This document shows, one piece after another, positions 1 through 8,539 of a DNA stretch of 64,000 bases (position 1 is the first letter of the stretch; each line of letters opens with the position of its first letter). The position numbers and the translations under genes are program-made. The DNA is from Sphingopyxis sp. L1A2A (GTDB lineage: Bacteria; Pseudomonadota; Alphaproteobacteria; Sphingomonadales; Sphingomonadaceae). The notes under the pieces were generated by a model, which did no database searches, was not told where the DNA came from, and worked only from the letters and a program-made list of their open reading frames with translations. The stretch covers positions 124,001-188,000 of the forward strand of contig NZ_SCOT01000003.1 of assembly GCF_005502465.1 (NCBI RefSeq). Reading direction: 5' to 3'.

Positions 1-1
1 C

Positions 2-574
2 GCGGTGTTCGCCTATGACGAGCGGCTGCGGTTGCTGCCAAGCTATTTGCAACAGCTGGAGATGGAATCGAACGGCAAATCGGTGACCTTCGACGGCAAA
101 CCGCTGGCGCAGAACAGCGCGCCGATCACCTGGGGCGGCGTCGGCACCGACGCGCAGCATGCGGTGTTCCAGCTGCTCCATCAGGGCACCAATCTGGTCC
201 CGGTCGAATTTGTCGTCGCGCGCGAGCCCGATCATCTGCTCGACGAGGCGCATCACGAAACGCTCGTCGCCAACTGCATCGCACAAGGCGCGGCGCTGAT
301 GACCGGGCGCGCCAGCGCCGACGGTGCGCGCAATTACCCGGGCGACCGCCCATCGACGACGATCCTGCTCGATCAGGTCACCCCGCACGCGCTGGGCGCG
401 CTGATCGCCTTTTACGAACATCGCGTGTTCGCCAATGCGGTGTTGCTGGGGATCAATCCGTTCGACCAGTTCGGGGTCGAGCTGGGCAAGGATATGGCGA
501 AGGGGCTGGCCGAGGGGACGGTCGAATTCGACCCCGCCACGCAGGCGTTGAGGGCCGCAGCGCTGGGCGAATGA
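2..574 (+). CDS. pgi: Glucose-6-phosphate isomerase, C-terminal part (5' end outside window)
   Basis: Carboxy-terminal ~190 residues of glucose-6-phosphate isomerase, the cytosolic enzyme interconverting glucose-6-phosphate and fructose-6-phosphate. The frame is open to the left edge, so the start lies outside. The stretch GGVGTDAQHAVFQLLHQG is the family signature around the active-site His, and NPFDQFGVELGK near the end is the other conserved block, with its helix continuing to the C-terminus. The GTG at 5 is an internal Val codon, not a start. The gene is followed by a 109-bp gap and then gor; both feed on or supply NADPH-linked glucose metabolism, but no operon link is evident. Identification is firm; only the length is unknown. 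Confidence 0.93.
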   Translation, partial: AVFAYDERLRLLPSYLQQLEMESNGKSVTFDGKPLAQNSAPITWGGVGTDAQHAVFQLLHQGTNLVPVEFVVAREPDHLLDEAHHETLVANCIAQGAALMTGRASADGARNYPGDRPSTTILLDQVTPHALGALIAFYEHRVFANAVLLGINPFDQFGVELGKDMAKGLAEGTVEFDPATQALRAAALGE

Positions 575-683
575 GACCGCGCCACTGTCTGTGATGGCAA
601 AAATCGATTGGCATCGGGCTGCTGCGTAACCACATATGCGCCGGCTGCGAATGTCAGCCAATCCAAATTCAGGGGTCTCCTTC

Positions 684-2030
684 ATGAGCAATTTCGACTT
701 TGACCTGTTTGTCATCGGCGCCGGGTCGGGCGGGGTCCGCGCCTCGCGCGTCGCCGCCTCGCATGGCGCGCGCGTCGCGGTGGCGGAGGAGCATCGGGTC
801 GGCGGCACCTGTGTCATCCGCGGCTGCGTGCCCAAAAAGCTGCTCGTTTATGGCGCCCATTTTGCCGAGGATCTGAAGGACGCCCGCCATTTCGGGTGGG
901 ACGTTCCCGACTGCAAGTTCGACTGGGATCGGCTGCGCGACAATGTGCTGGCCGAGGTGACGCGGCTCGAGGGGCTCTATGGCCAGACGCTCGACAACCA
1001 CAAGGTTACCTTGTTCAAGACGCGCGCGACGATCGTCGGGCCGCAAAAGATACGGCTGGCCGACGGGCAGGAAATCAGCGCCGAACGCATATTGATCGCG
1101 ACCGGCGGCTGGCCGTTCGTCCCCGAATTTCCGGGCAGCGAACATGCGATCACCTCGAACGAGGTGTTCCATCTCGACAAGCTGCCGAAGCGCGTCGTAA
1201 TCGCGGGTGGCGGTTACATTGCCAACGAGTTTGCCGGCATCTTCAACGAATTCGGCAGCAAAGTGACGATCGTCAACCGCGGCGACACGATCCTGCGCGG
1301 CTATGACGAGCAGATCCGCGACCGCCTGCTGCAAATTTCGATGACCAAGGGCATCGAATTCCGCTTCAACGCGCCGTTCCAGTCGATCGAGAAAAAAGCG
1401 GACGGGTCGCTGACCGTAAATCTGGGCAACACCGACCCGATCGACGCCGACATCGTGCTCGTCGCCGCCGGGCGCGTGCCGAACACGAAGGGACTGGGGC
1501 TGGAAGACGTCGGCGTCGAGCTCGACAAAGAAGGCGCGATCAAGGTTGACGAGACCAACCAGTCGTCGATCCCCAGCATCTATGCCGTCGGCGACGTCAC
1601 CAACCGCATCCAGCTGACCCCGGTGGCGATCCGCGAGGGGCAGGCTTTTGCCGACAGCGTGTTCGGCGGCAAGCCGACGGTCGTCGATTACGCCAATGTC
1701 CCGAGCGCAGTGTTCAGTCACCCGCCGATCGGCGCGGTCGGGATGACCGAGGCCGAGGCGCGCAACAAGCTGGGCACGGTGCGCGTGTACACGAGCGATT
1801 TTCGCGCGATGAAGAATGTCCTCGCGGGCCGCAACGAGCGCGCGTTGTACAAGATGGTGGTCAATGAGGCGACCGACCAGGTGGTCGGGCTGCACATGAT
1901 CGGTCCCGATGCGCCCGAGATTCTACAGGCAGCCGCGGTTGCGGTGAAAGCCGGGCTGACCAAGGCCGATTTCGACGCGACGGTGGCGCTGCATCCGAGC
2001 ATGGCGGAAGAGTTGGTGTTGTTGAAATAG
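684..2030 (+). CDS. gor: Glutathione-disulfide reductase
   Basis: A 448-residue FAD flavoprotein that reduces glutathione disulfide with NADPH in the cytosol. Visible: N-terminal dinucleotide fold VIGAGSGG, redox-active pair Cys43/Cys48 in GGTCVIRGCVPKK (the VxxGCVPKK form is typical of glutathione reductase rather than of lipoamide dehydrogenase), a second Rossmann motif GGGYIANEFAG, the FAD-contact AVGDVTN, and the C-terminal HPSMAEE carrying the catalytic His-Glu of the partner subunit. The ATG at 684 was chosen over the upstream ATG at 636 because it follows an AGGGGT ribosome-binding site and begins exactly where family members begin. A perfect 29-bp inverted repeat lies just downstream, between this gene and the convergent regulator. 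Confidence 0.95.
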   Translation: MSNFDFDLFVIGAGSGGVRASRVAASHGARVAVAEEHRVGGTCVIRGCVPKKLLVYGAHFAEDLKDARHFGWDVPDCKFDWDRLRDNVLAEVTRLEGLYGQTLDNHKVTLFKTRATIVGPQKIRLADGQEISAERILIATGGWPFVPEFPGSEHAITSNEVFHLDKLPKRVVIAGGGYIANEFAGIFNEFGSKVTIVNRGDTILRGYDEQIRDRLLQISMTKGIEFRFNAPFQSIEKKADGSLTVNLGNTDPIDADIVLVAAGRVPNTKGLGLEDVGVELDKEGAIKVDETNQSSIPSIYAVGDVTNRIQLTPVAIREGQAFADSVFGGKPTVVDYANVPSAVFSHPPIGAVGMTEAEARNKLGTVRVYTSDFRAMKNVLAGRNERALYKMVVNEATDQVVGLHMIGPDAPEILQAAAVAVKAGLTKADFDATVALHPSMAEELVLLK

Positions 2031-2051
2031 CGTATCGCAGAATCAACAATT

Positions 2052-2133
2052 CCGTTCGTGTCGAGCGAAGTCGAGACACCCCTCAACCTTGCTCGACCCA
2101 GATGGGTGTCTCGACTTCGCTCGACACGAACGG
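2052..2133. repeat. Palindromic element, family D (copy 1)
   Basis: Arms 2052-2080 and 2105-2133 are exact reverse complements over 29 bp, with a 24-bp loop; the core is TCGAGCGAAGTCGAGACA. It sits between the convergent ends of gor and the ScfR-type regulator. A second, less perfect copy is at 40307-40386, also between convergent genes. It could fold into a strong hairpin and help end transcription on both strands, but there is no T-run. It is a dispersed short palindrome without coding capacity. Confidence 0.9.
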
Positions 2134-2157
2134 GCTTGGGTCCGCTTTTTGTTTCGG

Positions 2158-3567
2158 CTAGCCAATCCGATACGGCACCACATCGCGCCGATCCGGATCG
2201 ACCAAGATCGGTCGATCGCTCGGCGGAAAGGCGCGCTGGTCGCAATCGTCGCGCGGGCAGATGCGGCACGACAGGCCGATGCGCGTCGCCGCTTGCGGCG
2301 CGGTGACATCGACCCCGTCGGCATAGACGAAATCGCCAGCATATTGCGCCTCGCACCCCAGCGCCACGGCATAGCGGCGCGGGCTGCGCGCGTAACTGCC
2401 CGACGGTTTCACCAACCCCTTCGCCATCGAAACATAGCGCAGCCCATCGGGCGTCTCGGCGAGCTGGAACAGGATGCGGTCGGGGATCGCGGCGGCCTCG
2501 TGAACGATCCACAGCGGGCAAGCGCCGCCGAAGCGGGCGAACTGGAGCCGCGTCGCGCTGTGCCGCTTGGTGATATTGCCCGCCATATCGACGCGGCAGA
2601 AAAACATCGGGATGCCGCGCGCCCCGGGGCGCTGGAGGGTCGAGAGGCGGTGGCACGCCTGTTCAAAGCTGACCCCATAGTCCAGCCGCAGCCGGTCGAT
2701 GTCGTGGCGCACCGCGCGCGCGCTGGCGCGGAAGGGGGCGTAGGGCATCAGCACCGCGCCCGCGGCATAGTTGGCGAGGCCGACGTGGAGCAATTGCCGC
2801 GCCGCCGCGGTGCGCAGCGGCGACGCTTCGACGACCGCCGCGATCTCGCGTGCCAGCGCCAGCGCCGCCAGCTGGTGCGCGAGTTGAAAACGGCGGCTTT
2901 CGGCGGGCTGCGACGGGTCGATCACCAGATGCCGCATCGTTGCGTCGAAATCGCGCAGCGTCTGGGTCTGTTGATAGACGATCGAGATGCCCAGCGCGTC
3001 GCGCAGCCGCCGCTCGATCGTTTCGACCGCGGGCGAGGGGTCTTTGCCGCGCAGCTGCCCGGCCAGCGCTTCCGCCGCCCGGTCGATGCTGTCGACATAA
3101 TTGCCCGCATCGTGAAACCAGTCGCGCACCTCTTCCCACGGCAGGCGACTGCCCTCGGCGGTGCCACCGGTCAGCGCCTCGTCGATGATCTGCAGCCGCT
3201 GTCCGGCGCGGCGATAGGCAGCGTGGAGCGCGACGAACTGGTCGGCGAGTTGCGGCTGCTGCAGCGCCGCGCGCTCCAGCTGTTCGGGGGGCAGCGGCGC
3301 GGCGGCGAACAGCGGATCGGCGGCGGCTTCCCGGAGCGCTCCGGCGCGCCGATCGCCCGCGTCGGCGGCGACTTCCTCCCATTCGAGCGGGAACAGGCGC
3401 TGCAGGCGTTCGAGCAGCGCCGGGGTCAGCGGGCGGTCGTCATGCTCGATCTGGCTGAGATAGGAGGGCGAGATGCCGAGCTTTGTCGCGAAGTCCGACT
3501 GGCGGAGGCTGCGGGCTTCCCGAAGTTGGCGAAGTTGCCGCCCAGCGTAGAGTCGGTTGAAGGTCAT
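2158..3567 (-). CDS. pccR: ScfR-family transcriptional regulator (PccR-like), XRE HTH plus ImmA/IrrE-type domain
   Basis: A 469-residue cytosolic regulator. Residues ~5-65 form a Cro/CI-type helix-turn-helix (RQLREARSLRQSDFATKLG, then SPSYLSQIEHDDRPLTP). The middle and C-terminal parts match the short-chain fatty acyl-CoA regulator architecture, ending in a Cys-containing block (CRICPRDDCDQRAFPP). In Rhodobacter sphaeroides the relative PccR activates propionyl-CoA carboxylase in response to acyl-CoA and binds TTTGCAAA-like repeats (recalled). Here the gene is divergent from pccB and such repeats lie between them at 3736-3777, so control of the methylmalonyl-CoA pathway genes is a strong inference. 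RamB/PrpC-type control of other acyl-CoA genes is the alternative. The assigned symbol is by analogy. Confidence 0.85.
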   Translation of the reverse strand: MTFNRLYAGRQLRQLREARSLRQSDFATKLGISPSYLSQIEHDDRPLTPALLERLQRLFPLEWEEVAADAGDRRAGALREAAADPLFAAAPLPPEQLERAALQQPQLADQFVALHAAYRRAGQRLQIIDEALTGGTAEGSRLPWEEVRDWFHDAGNYVDSIDRAAEALAGQLRGKDPSPAVETIERRLRDALGISIVYQQTQTLRDFDATMRHLVIDPSQPAESRRFQLAHQLAALALAREIAAVVEASPLRTAAARQLLHVGLANYAAGAVLMPYAPFRASARAVRHDIDRLRLDYGVSFEQACHRLSTLQRPGARGIPMFFCRVDMAGNITKRHSATRLQFARFGGACPLWIVHEAAAIPDRILFQLAETPDGLRYVSMAKGLVKPSGSYARSPRRYAVALGCEAQYAGDFVYADGVDVTAPQAATRIGLSCRICPRDDCDQRAFPPSDRPILVDPDRRDVVPYRIG

Positions 3568-3579
3568 GGCGCTCCTCTT

Positions 3580-3728
3580 CCTCTCCCCTTGCGGGAGAGG
3601 ATATGGAGGCTTGGCGGCTTTGCCGCCTAGCCGGAATTGGAGAGGGGACGGGGCGTCGGCCCCCTCTCAGGACTTGCTAGCCGGCAAGCCGCCAAGCCAA
3701 GTCTTTCCCTCCCGCAAGGGGAGAGAGG
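3580..3728. repeat. Palindromic element, family A (copy 1)
   Basis: About 149 bp. The outer blocks CCTCTCCCCTTGCGGGAGAG (from 3580) and CCCTCCCGCAAGGGGAGAGA (from 3707) are complementary and each is itself a hairpin. Inner blocks around GGCTTGGCGGC and GCCGCCAAGCC also pair. It lies in the divergent promoter region between the ScfR-type regulator and pccB, directly beside the TTTGCAAA array. Similar elements are at 6203, 8559, 14182, 26212, 29766 and 30211. Confidence 0.9.
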
Positions 3729-3735
3729 TTTGTAC

Positions 3736-3777
3736 TTTGCAAACTTGCACTTTGCAACTTTGCAAATTCGCATTTGC
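3736..3777. promoter_or_regulatory. TTTGCAAA-type repeat array, candidate ScfR/PccR operator
   Basis: TTTGCAAA occurs at 3736-3743 and 3759-3766, TTTGCAAC at 3751-3758, and the related half-sites CTTGCAC (3744-3750) and TTTGC (3773-3777) fill the rest. This stretch is markedly A/T-rich for the region and ends about 54 bp before the pccB start. Established for PccR of Rhodobacter (recalled): it recognises paired TTTGCAAA boxes upstream of pccB. The spacing here (starts 15 and 8 bp apart) is not the same as the spacing I recall, so the exact footprint is uncertain. Confidence 0.65.
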
Positions 3778-3830
3778 CTGCGCGGTTCTATGCGGGCAAA
3801 TGACGCTTTGAAGTGCGTTGGGAGAGCCGA

Positions 3831-5363
3831 ATGTCCGCCAATATCGCCGAAATGGAACGCCGCCGCGCCGCTGCCGCTCTGGGCGGCGGGCAGAAGCGCA
3901 TCGATGCGCAGCACGCCAAGGGCAAGCTGACCGCGCGCGAACGGCTCGACGTCCTGCTCGACGAAGGCTCGTTCGAAGAGCTCGACACCTATGTCGAGCA
4001 TAATTGCACCGATTTTGGCATGGCGGACCAGATCATCCCCGGCGACGGCATCGTCACCGGATCGGGGACGATCAACGGCCGCCTCGTCTATGTCTTCAGC
4101 CAGGATTTCACCGTTTTCGGCGGGTCGCTGTCCGAGCGCCATGCGCAGAAGATGATGAAGGTCATGGACAATGCCATGAAGGTCGGCGCGCCGATCATCG
4201 GGATCAACGACAGCGGCGGCGCGCGCATTCAGGAGGGCGTCGCGTCGCTCGGCGGCTATGCCGAGGTGTTCCAGCGCAACGTGCTGGCCTCTGGGGTGGT
4301 GCCGCAGATCAGCCTGATCATGGGGCCGTGCGCCGGCGGCGCGGTTTACAGCCCCGCGATGACCGACTTCATCTTCATGGTGAAGGACAGCAGTTACATG
4401 TTCGTCACCGGCCCCGATGTGGTCAAGACGGTGACCAACGAGGTGGTGACGCAGGAAGAACTGGGCGGCGCGATCACCCACACGACCAAAAGCTCGGTCG
4501 CCGACATCGCGTTCGAAAATGATATCGAGGCGCTGCTGGCGACGCGCGATTTCTTTGATTATTTGCCTGAAAACAACCGCAGCGGGGTGCCGGTGCGCCC
4601 GACGAGCGATCCATTCGATCGCGCCGAACCCAGCCTCGACACGCTGATCCCGCCCAATGCGAACCAACCCTATGACATGCACGAGCTGATCCGAAAAACG
4701 GTCGACGAGGGCGATTTCTTCGAGGTGCAGCCGGCGCATGCGGGCAACATCATTTGCGGTTTCGGGCGGATCGAGGGGCGGACGATCGGCATCGTCGCGA
4801 ACCAGCCTTTGGTCCTCGCGGGCGTGCTCGACATCAATTCGTCGAAAAAGGCGGCGCGCTTCGTGCGTTTCTGCGACGCGTTCGAAATCCCGATCATCAC
4901 CTTCGTCGACGTCCCCGGCTTCCTGCCCGGCACCGCGCAGGAGTTCAACGGCATCATCAAGCATGGCGCGAAGCTGCTGTTCGCTTATGCCGAGGCGACG
5001 GTGCCCAAGATCACGGTAATCACGCGCAAGGCCTATGGCGGCGCCTATGACGTGATGGCATCAAAGCATCTGCGCGGCGATTTGAACTATGCCTGGCCGA
5101 CCGCCGAGATCGCGGTGATGGGCGCGAAGGGCGCGGTCGAGATCATCTTCCGCAGCGACATCGGCGACCCCGAAAAGATCGCGCAGCGGACGAAGGAATA
5201 TGAGGACCGGTTTGCGAACCCGTTTGTGGCGGCGTCGCGGGGGTATATCGACGAGGTTATCCACCCGCACAATACGCGGAAACGGATCGCATTGGGGCTC
5301 AGGAAGCTGCGGAACAAGCAGTTGGAGAACCCTTGGAAGAAGCACGACAATATTCCGTTGTAG
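3831..5363 (+). CDS. pccB: Propionyl-CoA carboxylase beta subunit (carboxyltransferase)
   Basis: A 510-residue carboxyltransferase subunit that moves CO2 from carboxybiotin on PccA to propionyl-CoA, giving (S)-methylmalonyl-CoA. Family landmarks: [20 protein letters not shown] at the start, the first oxyanion-type loop [12 protein letters not shown], the glycine-rich [11 protein letters not shown], the second loop around [12 protein letters not shown], and VDVPGFLPG. The ATG at 3831 has GGAGAG 4-5 bp upstream; the ORF extends six codons further up without a better site. The length is normal. pccA lies 4.7 kb downstream rather than adjacent, with the epimerase, mutase and bioB in between. Expression is probably controlled from the TTTGCAAA array. 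Confidence 0.96.
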   Translation: MSANIAEMERRRAAAALGGGQKRIDAQHAKGKLTARERLDVLLDEGSFEELDTYVEHNCTDFGMADQIIPGDGIVTGSGTINGRLVYVFSQDFTVFGGSLSERHAQKMMKVMDNAMKVGAPIIGINDSGGARIQEGVASLGGYAEVFQRNVLASGVVPQISLIMGPCAGGAVYSPAMTDFIFMVKDSSYMFVTGPDVVKTVTNEVVTQEELGGAITHTTKSSVADIAFENDIEALLATRDFFDYLPENNRSGVPVRPTSDPFDRAEPSLDTLIPPNANQPYDMHELIRKTVDEGDFFEVQPAHAGNIICGFGRIEGRTIGIVANQPLVLAGVLDINSSKKAARFVRFCDAFEIPIITFVDVPGFLPGTAQEFNGIIKHGAKLLFAYAEATVPKITVITRKAYGGAYDVMASKHLRGDLNYAWPTAEIAVMGAKGAVEIIFRSDIGDPEKIAQRTKEYEDRFANPFVAASRGYIDEVIHPHNTRKRIALGLRKLRNKQLENPWKKHDNIPL

Positions 5364-5374
5364 GGGGAAGTTTG

Positions 5375-5689
5375 ATGATTAATTTGGGAATGATCGTCGG
5401 CGCGTTCATCGCGACGTTCGTTCTGGGCCTGCTGTTTAATTGGGCCATCTACAAAAGGCTCAAAATATCGGCCCAAACAGCAGTAGTTCTATCTTCTCTT
5501 ACCGCGATCGTCGCGGCGATCGTATTGTACGGTTTCGGGAATGCCGATGGTGGGCCATGGAACCCCGGTGATGGGGTTGTAAGCTACGTGATCGGCGGCT
5601 TGCTTTCCGGCGCCGTCCGCTTCTTCACGGCGGGCCGCGGCACCACAGCGGGCCGCGGCACCACAGCGGATGCCGACACTTTTAAGTAG
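5375..5689 (+). CDS. Small membrane protein of unknown function
   Basis: A 104-residue protein with at least two and probably three hydrophobic spans (about residues 5-25, 33-52 and 68-82) and a polar C-terminal tail. The tail contains a near-exact direct repeat, TAGRGT TAGRGT, from an 18-bp tandem duplication at about 5630-5665. The ATG at 5375 follows a good AGGGGGA site; the upstream in-frame ATG at 5333 lies inside pccB and is rejected. It sits between pccB and the epimerase in the same direction. I do not recognise a family and assign no role. Confidence 0.6.
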   Translation: MINLGMIVGAFIATFVLGLLFNWAIYKRLKISAQTAVVLSSLTAIVAAIVLYGFGNADGGPWNPGDGVVSYVIGGLLSGAVRFFTAGRGTTAGRGTTADADTFK

Positions 5690-5762
5690 CGGAAACTCAC
5701 AAGATGGACGTCGGTGATGGATGTCGGATCAAGTCCGGCATGACGAAGTTAGAGAGTTTGAA

Positions 5763-6200
5763 ATGAAACTAGGCCGCCTCAACCATATCGGCGTCGCGAC
5801 GCCATCGATCGCCGACAGCATCGTCTTTTACCGCGATGTGATGGGGGCGACACAGATTCACGCGCCGTTCGACCTGCCAGAGCAAGGGGTGAAGGTCTGT
5901 TTCGTCGATACGCCGACTGACAGCGGGCTGAACGGCACACAAATCGAGCTGATCGAACCATTGCCGGGCAATGCATCGATCGCCGCTTTCCTGCAGAAGA
6001 ACCCCGCGGGCGGGCAGCATCATCTGTGCTACGAAGTGCCCGACATCCACGCCGCCAAGGCCGCGTTTGAGGCGCTGGGCAAGCGGGTGCTGGGCGAGCC
6101 GCGGATCGGGGCGCATGGGACGTTGATTTTCTTCCTGCATCCCAAGGATATGGGCGGGGTGCTGACCGAGATTATGGAGACGCCGAAGGGGGCGCATTAA
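5763..6200 (+). CDS. mce: Methylmalonyl-CoA epimerase
   Basis: A 145-residue vicinal-oxygen-chelate enzyme that converts (S)- to (R)-methylmalonyl-CoA between propionyl-CoA carboxylase and the mutase. Likely metal ligands are visible in the family pattern: His8 (HIGVATPS), Gln60 (GTQIELIEP), His87 (GGQHHLCYEV) and Glu136 (VLTEIMETP). The ATG at 5763 starts at the conserved N-terminus. The ORF runs upstream to 5721, but those residues are translated from a dispersed-repeat-like sequence (GATCAAGTCCGGCATGACGA) and are very unlikely to belong to the protein. The length is normal. A family A palindrome separates it from the mutase. Confidence 0.95.
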   Translation: MKLGRLNHIGVATPSIADSIVFYRDVMGATQIHAPFDLPEQGVKVCFVDTPTDSGLNGTQIELIEPLPGNASIAAFLQKNPAGGQHHLCYEVPDIHAAKAAFEALGKRVLGEPRIGAHGTLIFFLHPKDMGGVLTEIMETPKGAH

Positions 6201-6202
6201 TT

Positions 6203-6370
6203 GCTCCTCCCCCCTTGCGGGGGAGGAAAGTGGAGGTTGGGGACTTGTCCCCTACCGGAACTTGGAGAGGGGTTGGTTGGCGAGCCTGCGGCTCGCGACC
6301 CCTCTCCCAGCTACGACTAGGCGGCAAAGCCGCCAAGTCTTCGCATCCCTCTCCCGCAAGGGGAGAGGGG
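6203..6370. repeat. Palindromic element, family A (copy 2)
   Basis: About 168 bp between the epimerase and the mutase genes, which point the same way. Outer blocks CTCCTCCCCCCTTGCGGGGG (6204) and CCCTCTCCCGCAAGGGGAGA (6347) are complementary. Inner blocks contain GAGAGGGGT/ACCCCTCTC and a GGCGGCAAAGCCGCC hairpin. It fills nearly the whole intergenic gap, leaving about 20 bp for the mutase ribosome-binding region. Confidence 0.9.
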
Positions 6371-6391
6371 GTTTGGGACTAGAGACTGCAT

Positions 6392-8539
6392 ATGACCAAC
6401 AAACCGACCCTGGACCAATGGGCTGAAGCCGCCGCCAAAGAGGTGAAGGGCAAAGACCTCACCTGGCACACGCCGGAGGGGATTGCCGTCAAGCCGCTCT
6501 ACACCGCGGAGGACGTGCGAGAAGACCCCGGCCTCCCCGGTTTCGCGCCCTTCACCCGCGGCGTGCGCGCCTCGATGTATGCGGGACGGCCATGGACGAT
6601 CCGGCAGTACGCTGGCTTTTCGACCGCCGAGGAATCGAACGCTTTCTATCGCCGCAACCTAGCTGCGGGGCAGAAAGGCCTCAGTGTCGCCTTCGATCTT
6701 GCCACCCACCGCGGCTATGACAGCGACCACCCGCGCGTCACCGGCGACGTCGGCAAGGCGGGGGTCGCGATCGACAGCGTCGAGGATATGAAGATCCTGT
6801 TCGACGGCATCCCGCTTGATCAGATGTCGGTCAGCATGACGATGAACGGCGCAGTGATCCCGATCCTGGCGTTCTTCATCGTCGCGGGGGAGGAGCAGGG
6901 GGTCGATCGCAAGCTGCTCGACGGGACGATCCAGAACGACATTCTGAAGGAGTTCATGGTCCGCAACACGTACATCTATCCGCCCGAACCGAGCATGCGG
7001 ATCATCAGCGACATCTTTGGCTACACATCGCGCGAGATGCCCAAGTTCAACAGCATCTCGATCTCCGGCTATCATATGCAGGAAGCCGGCGCGACGCAGG
7101 TGCAGGAGCTAGCTTTCACCATCGCCGACGGCATGGAATATGTGAAATATGGTGTCGCGTCGGGGCTGGACATCGACAAGTTCGCCGGGCGGCTGAGCTT
7201 CTTTTTCGCGATCGGCATGAATTTCTTCATGGAAATCGCCAAGCTGCGCGCAGCGCGGGTGTTGTGGCACCGCGCGATGACCACGTTAGGAGCGCAGGAC
7301 GAACGGTCGAAGATGCTGCGCACGCATTGTCAGACGTCGGGCGTGTCGCTGACCGAGCAGGATCCCTACAACAATGTGATGCGCACGACGATCGAGGCGA
7401 TGGCGGCGATGCTGGGCGGCACCCAGTCGCTGCACACCAACGCGCTCGACGAAGCGATCGCACTGCCGACCGATTTTTCGGCCCGCATCGCGCGCAACAC
7501 CCAGATCGTGATCCAGGAAGAGACAGGGATGACCAAGGTCGTCGATCCGCTCGGCGGCAGCTATTATGTCGAGGCGCTGACGCAGGAGCTGGTCGATAAG
7601 GCGCAGGAGATCATCGACCGCGTCCAGTCCGAAGGCGGCATGGCGAAGGCGGTCGCGGCAGGCTGGCCCAAGGCGATGATCGAGACCGCGGCGGCGGCGC
7701 GGCAGGCGCGGGTCGATCGCGGCGACGATGTGATCGTCGGAGTGAACAAATATCGCCTGAAGGACGAAGACCTGCTCGAAACGCTCGAGGTCGACAACGC
7801 CAAGGTGCGCGATGGTCAGATCGCGCGGATCAAGAAGACAAAGGCGAACCGCGACGAGGCGGCGTGTCAGGCGGCGCTGACGGCGCTGCGCGATGGCGCG
7901 GCCAAGCCGTCGAGCATCGAGAACAACCTGCTGGCGCTCGCAGTCGAAGCGGCGCGCGCGCGCGCGACGCTGGGCGAGATTTCGTCGGCGATGGAGGAAA
8001 GTTTCGACCGTTACGGCACCCAGCCGACCCCGGTGAAGGGCGTTTATGCCGCGCCTTACGAGGGCGACGCGCGCTGGGCGCAGGTGCTTGACGGGGTCGA
8101 GGCGGTGACGCGGCGGCTCGGTCGCAGGCCCAAGCTGCTCATCGCCAAAATGGGGCAGGACGGCCACGACCGCGGCGCCAATGTCATCGCGTCGGCGTTC
8201 GGCGACATGGGGTTCGACATCGTGTCGGGACCGCTGTTCCAGACCCCCGACGAGACGGTGGTGCTGGCGCTCGACAGCGGCGTCGATGTCGTCGGCGCGT
8301 CGAGCCTGGCGGCGGGGCACAAGACACTTATCCCCGAACTTATCCACAGGCTGCGCGAAGCCGGGCGCACCGACATCAAGGTGATCGCGGGCGGGGTGAT
8401 CCCGCCGCAGGATTATGATTTCCTGCGCGATGCCGGGGTGCAGGGGATTTATGGGCCGGGGTCGAATGTCGTCGAATGCGCCGCCGATGTGCTGCGCTTG
8501 CTGGGGCATAATATGCCGCCGATTGGAGAAGCTGCGTGA
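6392..8539 (+). CDS. scpA: Methylmalonyl-CoA mutase, single-chain (Sbm type)
   Basis: A 715-residue adenosylcobalamin enzyme that isomerises (R)-methylmalonyl-CoA to succinyl-CoA. The N-terminal TIM-barrel substrate domain includes the N-terminal [18 protein letters not shown] and [15 protein letters not shown]. The C-terminal B12-binding domain starts near residue 570 and carries [18 protein letters not shown], whose DxHxxG His is the lower axial cobalt ligand. The length matches the homodimeric form, so no separate small subunit is expected. Its last codons overlap the bioB start (GTGA). The G-protein chaperone MeaB is not present in the window. Function is secure. Confidence 0.97.
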   Translation: MTNKPTLDQWAEAAAKEVKGKDLTWHTPEGIAVKPLYTAEDVREDPGLPGFAPFTRGVRASMYAGRPWTIRQYAGFSTAEESNAFYRRNLAAGQKGLSVAFDLATHRGYDSDHPRVTGDVGKAGVAIDSVEDMKILFDGIPLDQMSVSMTMNGAVIPILAFFIVAGEEQGVDRKLLDGTIQNDILKEFMVRNTYIYPPEPSMRIISDIFGYTSREMPKFNSISISGYHMQEAGATQVQELAFTIADGMEYVKYGVASGLDIDKFAGRLSFFFAIGMNFFMEIAKLRAARVLWHRAMTTLGAQDERSKMLRTHCQTSGVSLTEQDPYNNVMRTTIEAMAAMLGGTQSLHTNALDEAIALPTDFSARIARNTQIVIQEETGMTKVVDPLGGSYYVEALTQELVDKAQEIIDRVQSEGGMAKAVAAGWPKAMIETAAAARQARVDRGDDVIVGVNKYRLKDEDLLETLEVDNAKVRDGQIARIKKTKANRDEAACQAALTALRDGAAKPSSIENNLLALAVEAARARATLGEISSAMEESFDRYGTQPTPVKGVYAAPYEGDARWAQVLDGVEAVTRRLGRRPKLLIAKMGQDGHDRGANVIASAFGDMGFDIVSGPLFQTPDETVVLALDSGVDVVGASSLAAGHKTLIPELIHRLREAGRTDIKVIAGGVIPPQDYDFLRDAGVQGIYGPGSNVVECAADVLRLLGHNMPPIGEAA

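Noticed and set aside
2089-3630. Long plus-strand ORF of 513 codons over the ScfR-type regulator
   Set aside because: It is antisense to a clear regulator gene, rich in Arg/Ala/Gly as expected for the shadow of high-GC coding DNA, and starts inside a palindrome.
5721-5762. Extended start of the epimerase (MSDQVRHDEV...)
   Set aside because: These codons come from dispersed-repeat-like DNA and the family N-terminus starts at 5763.
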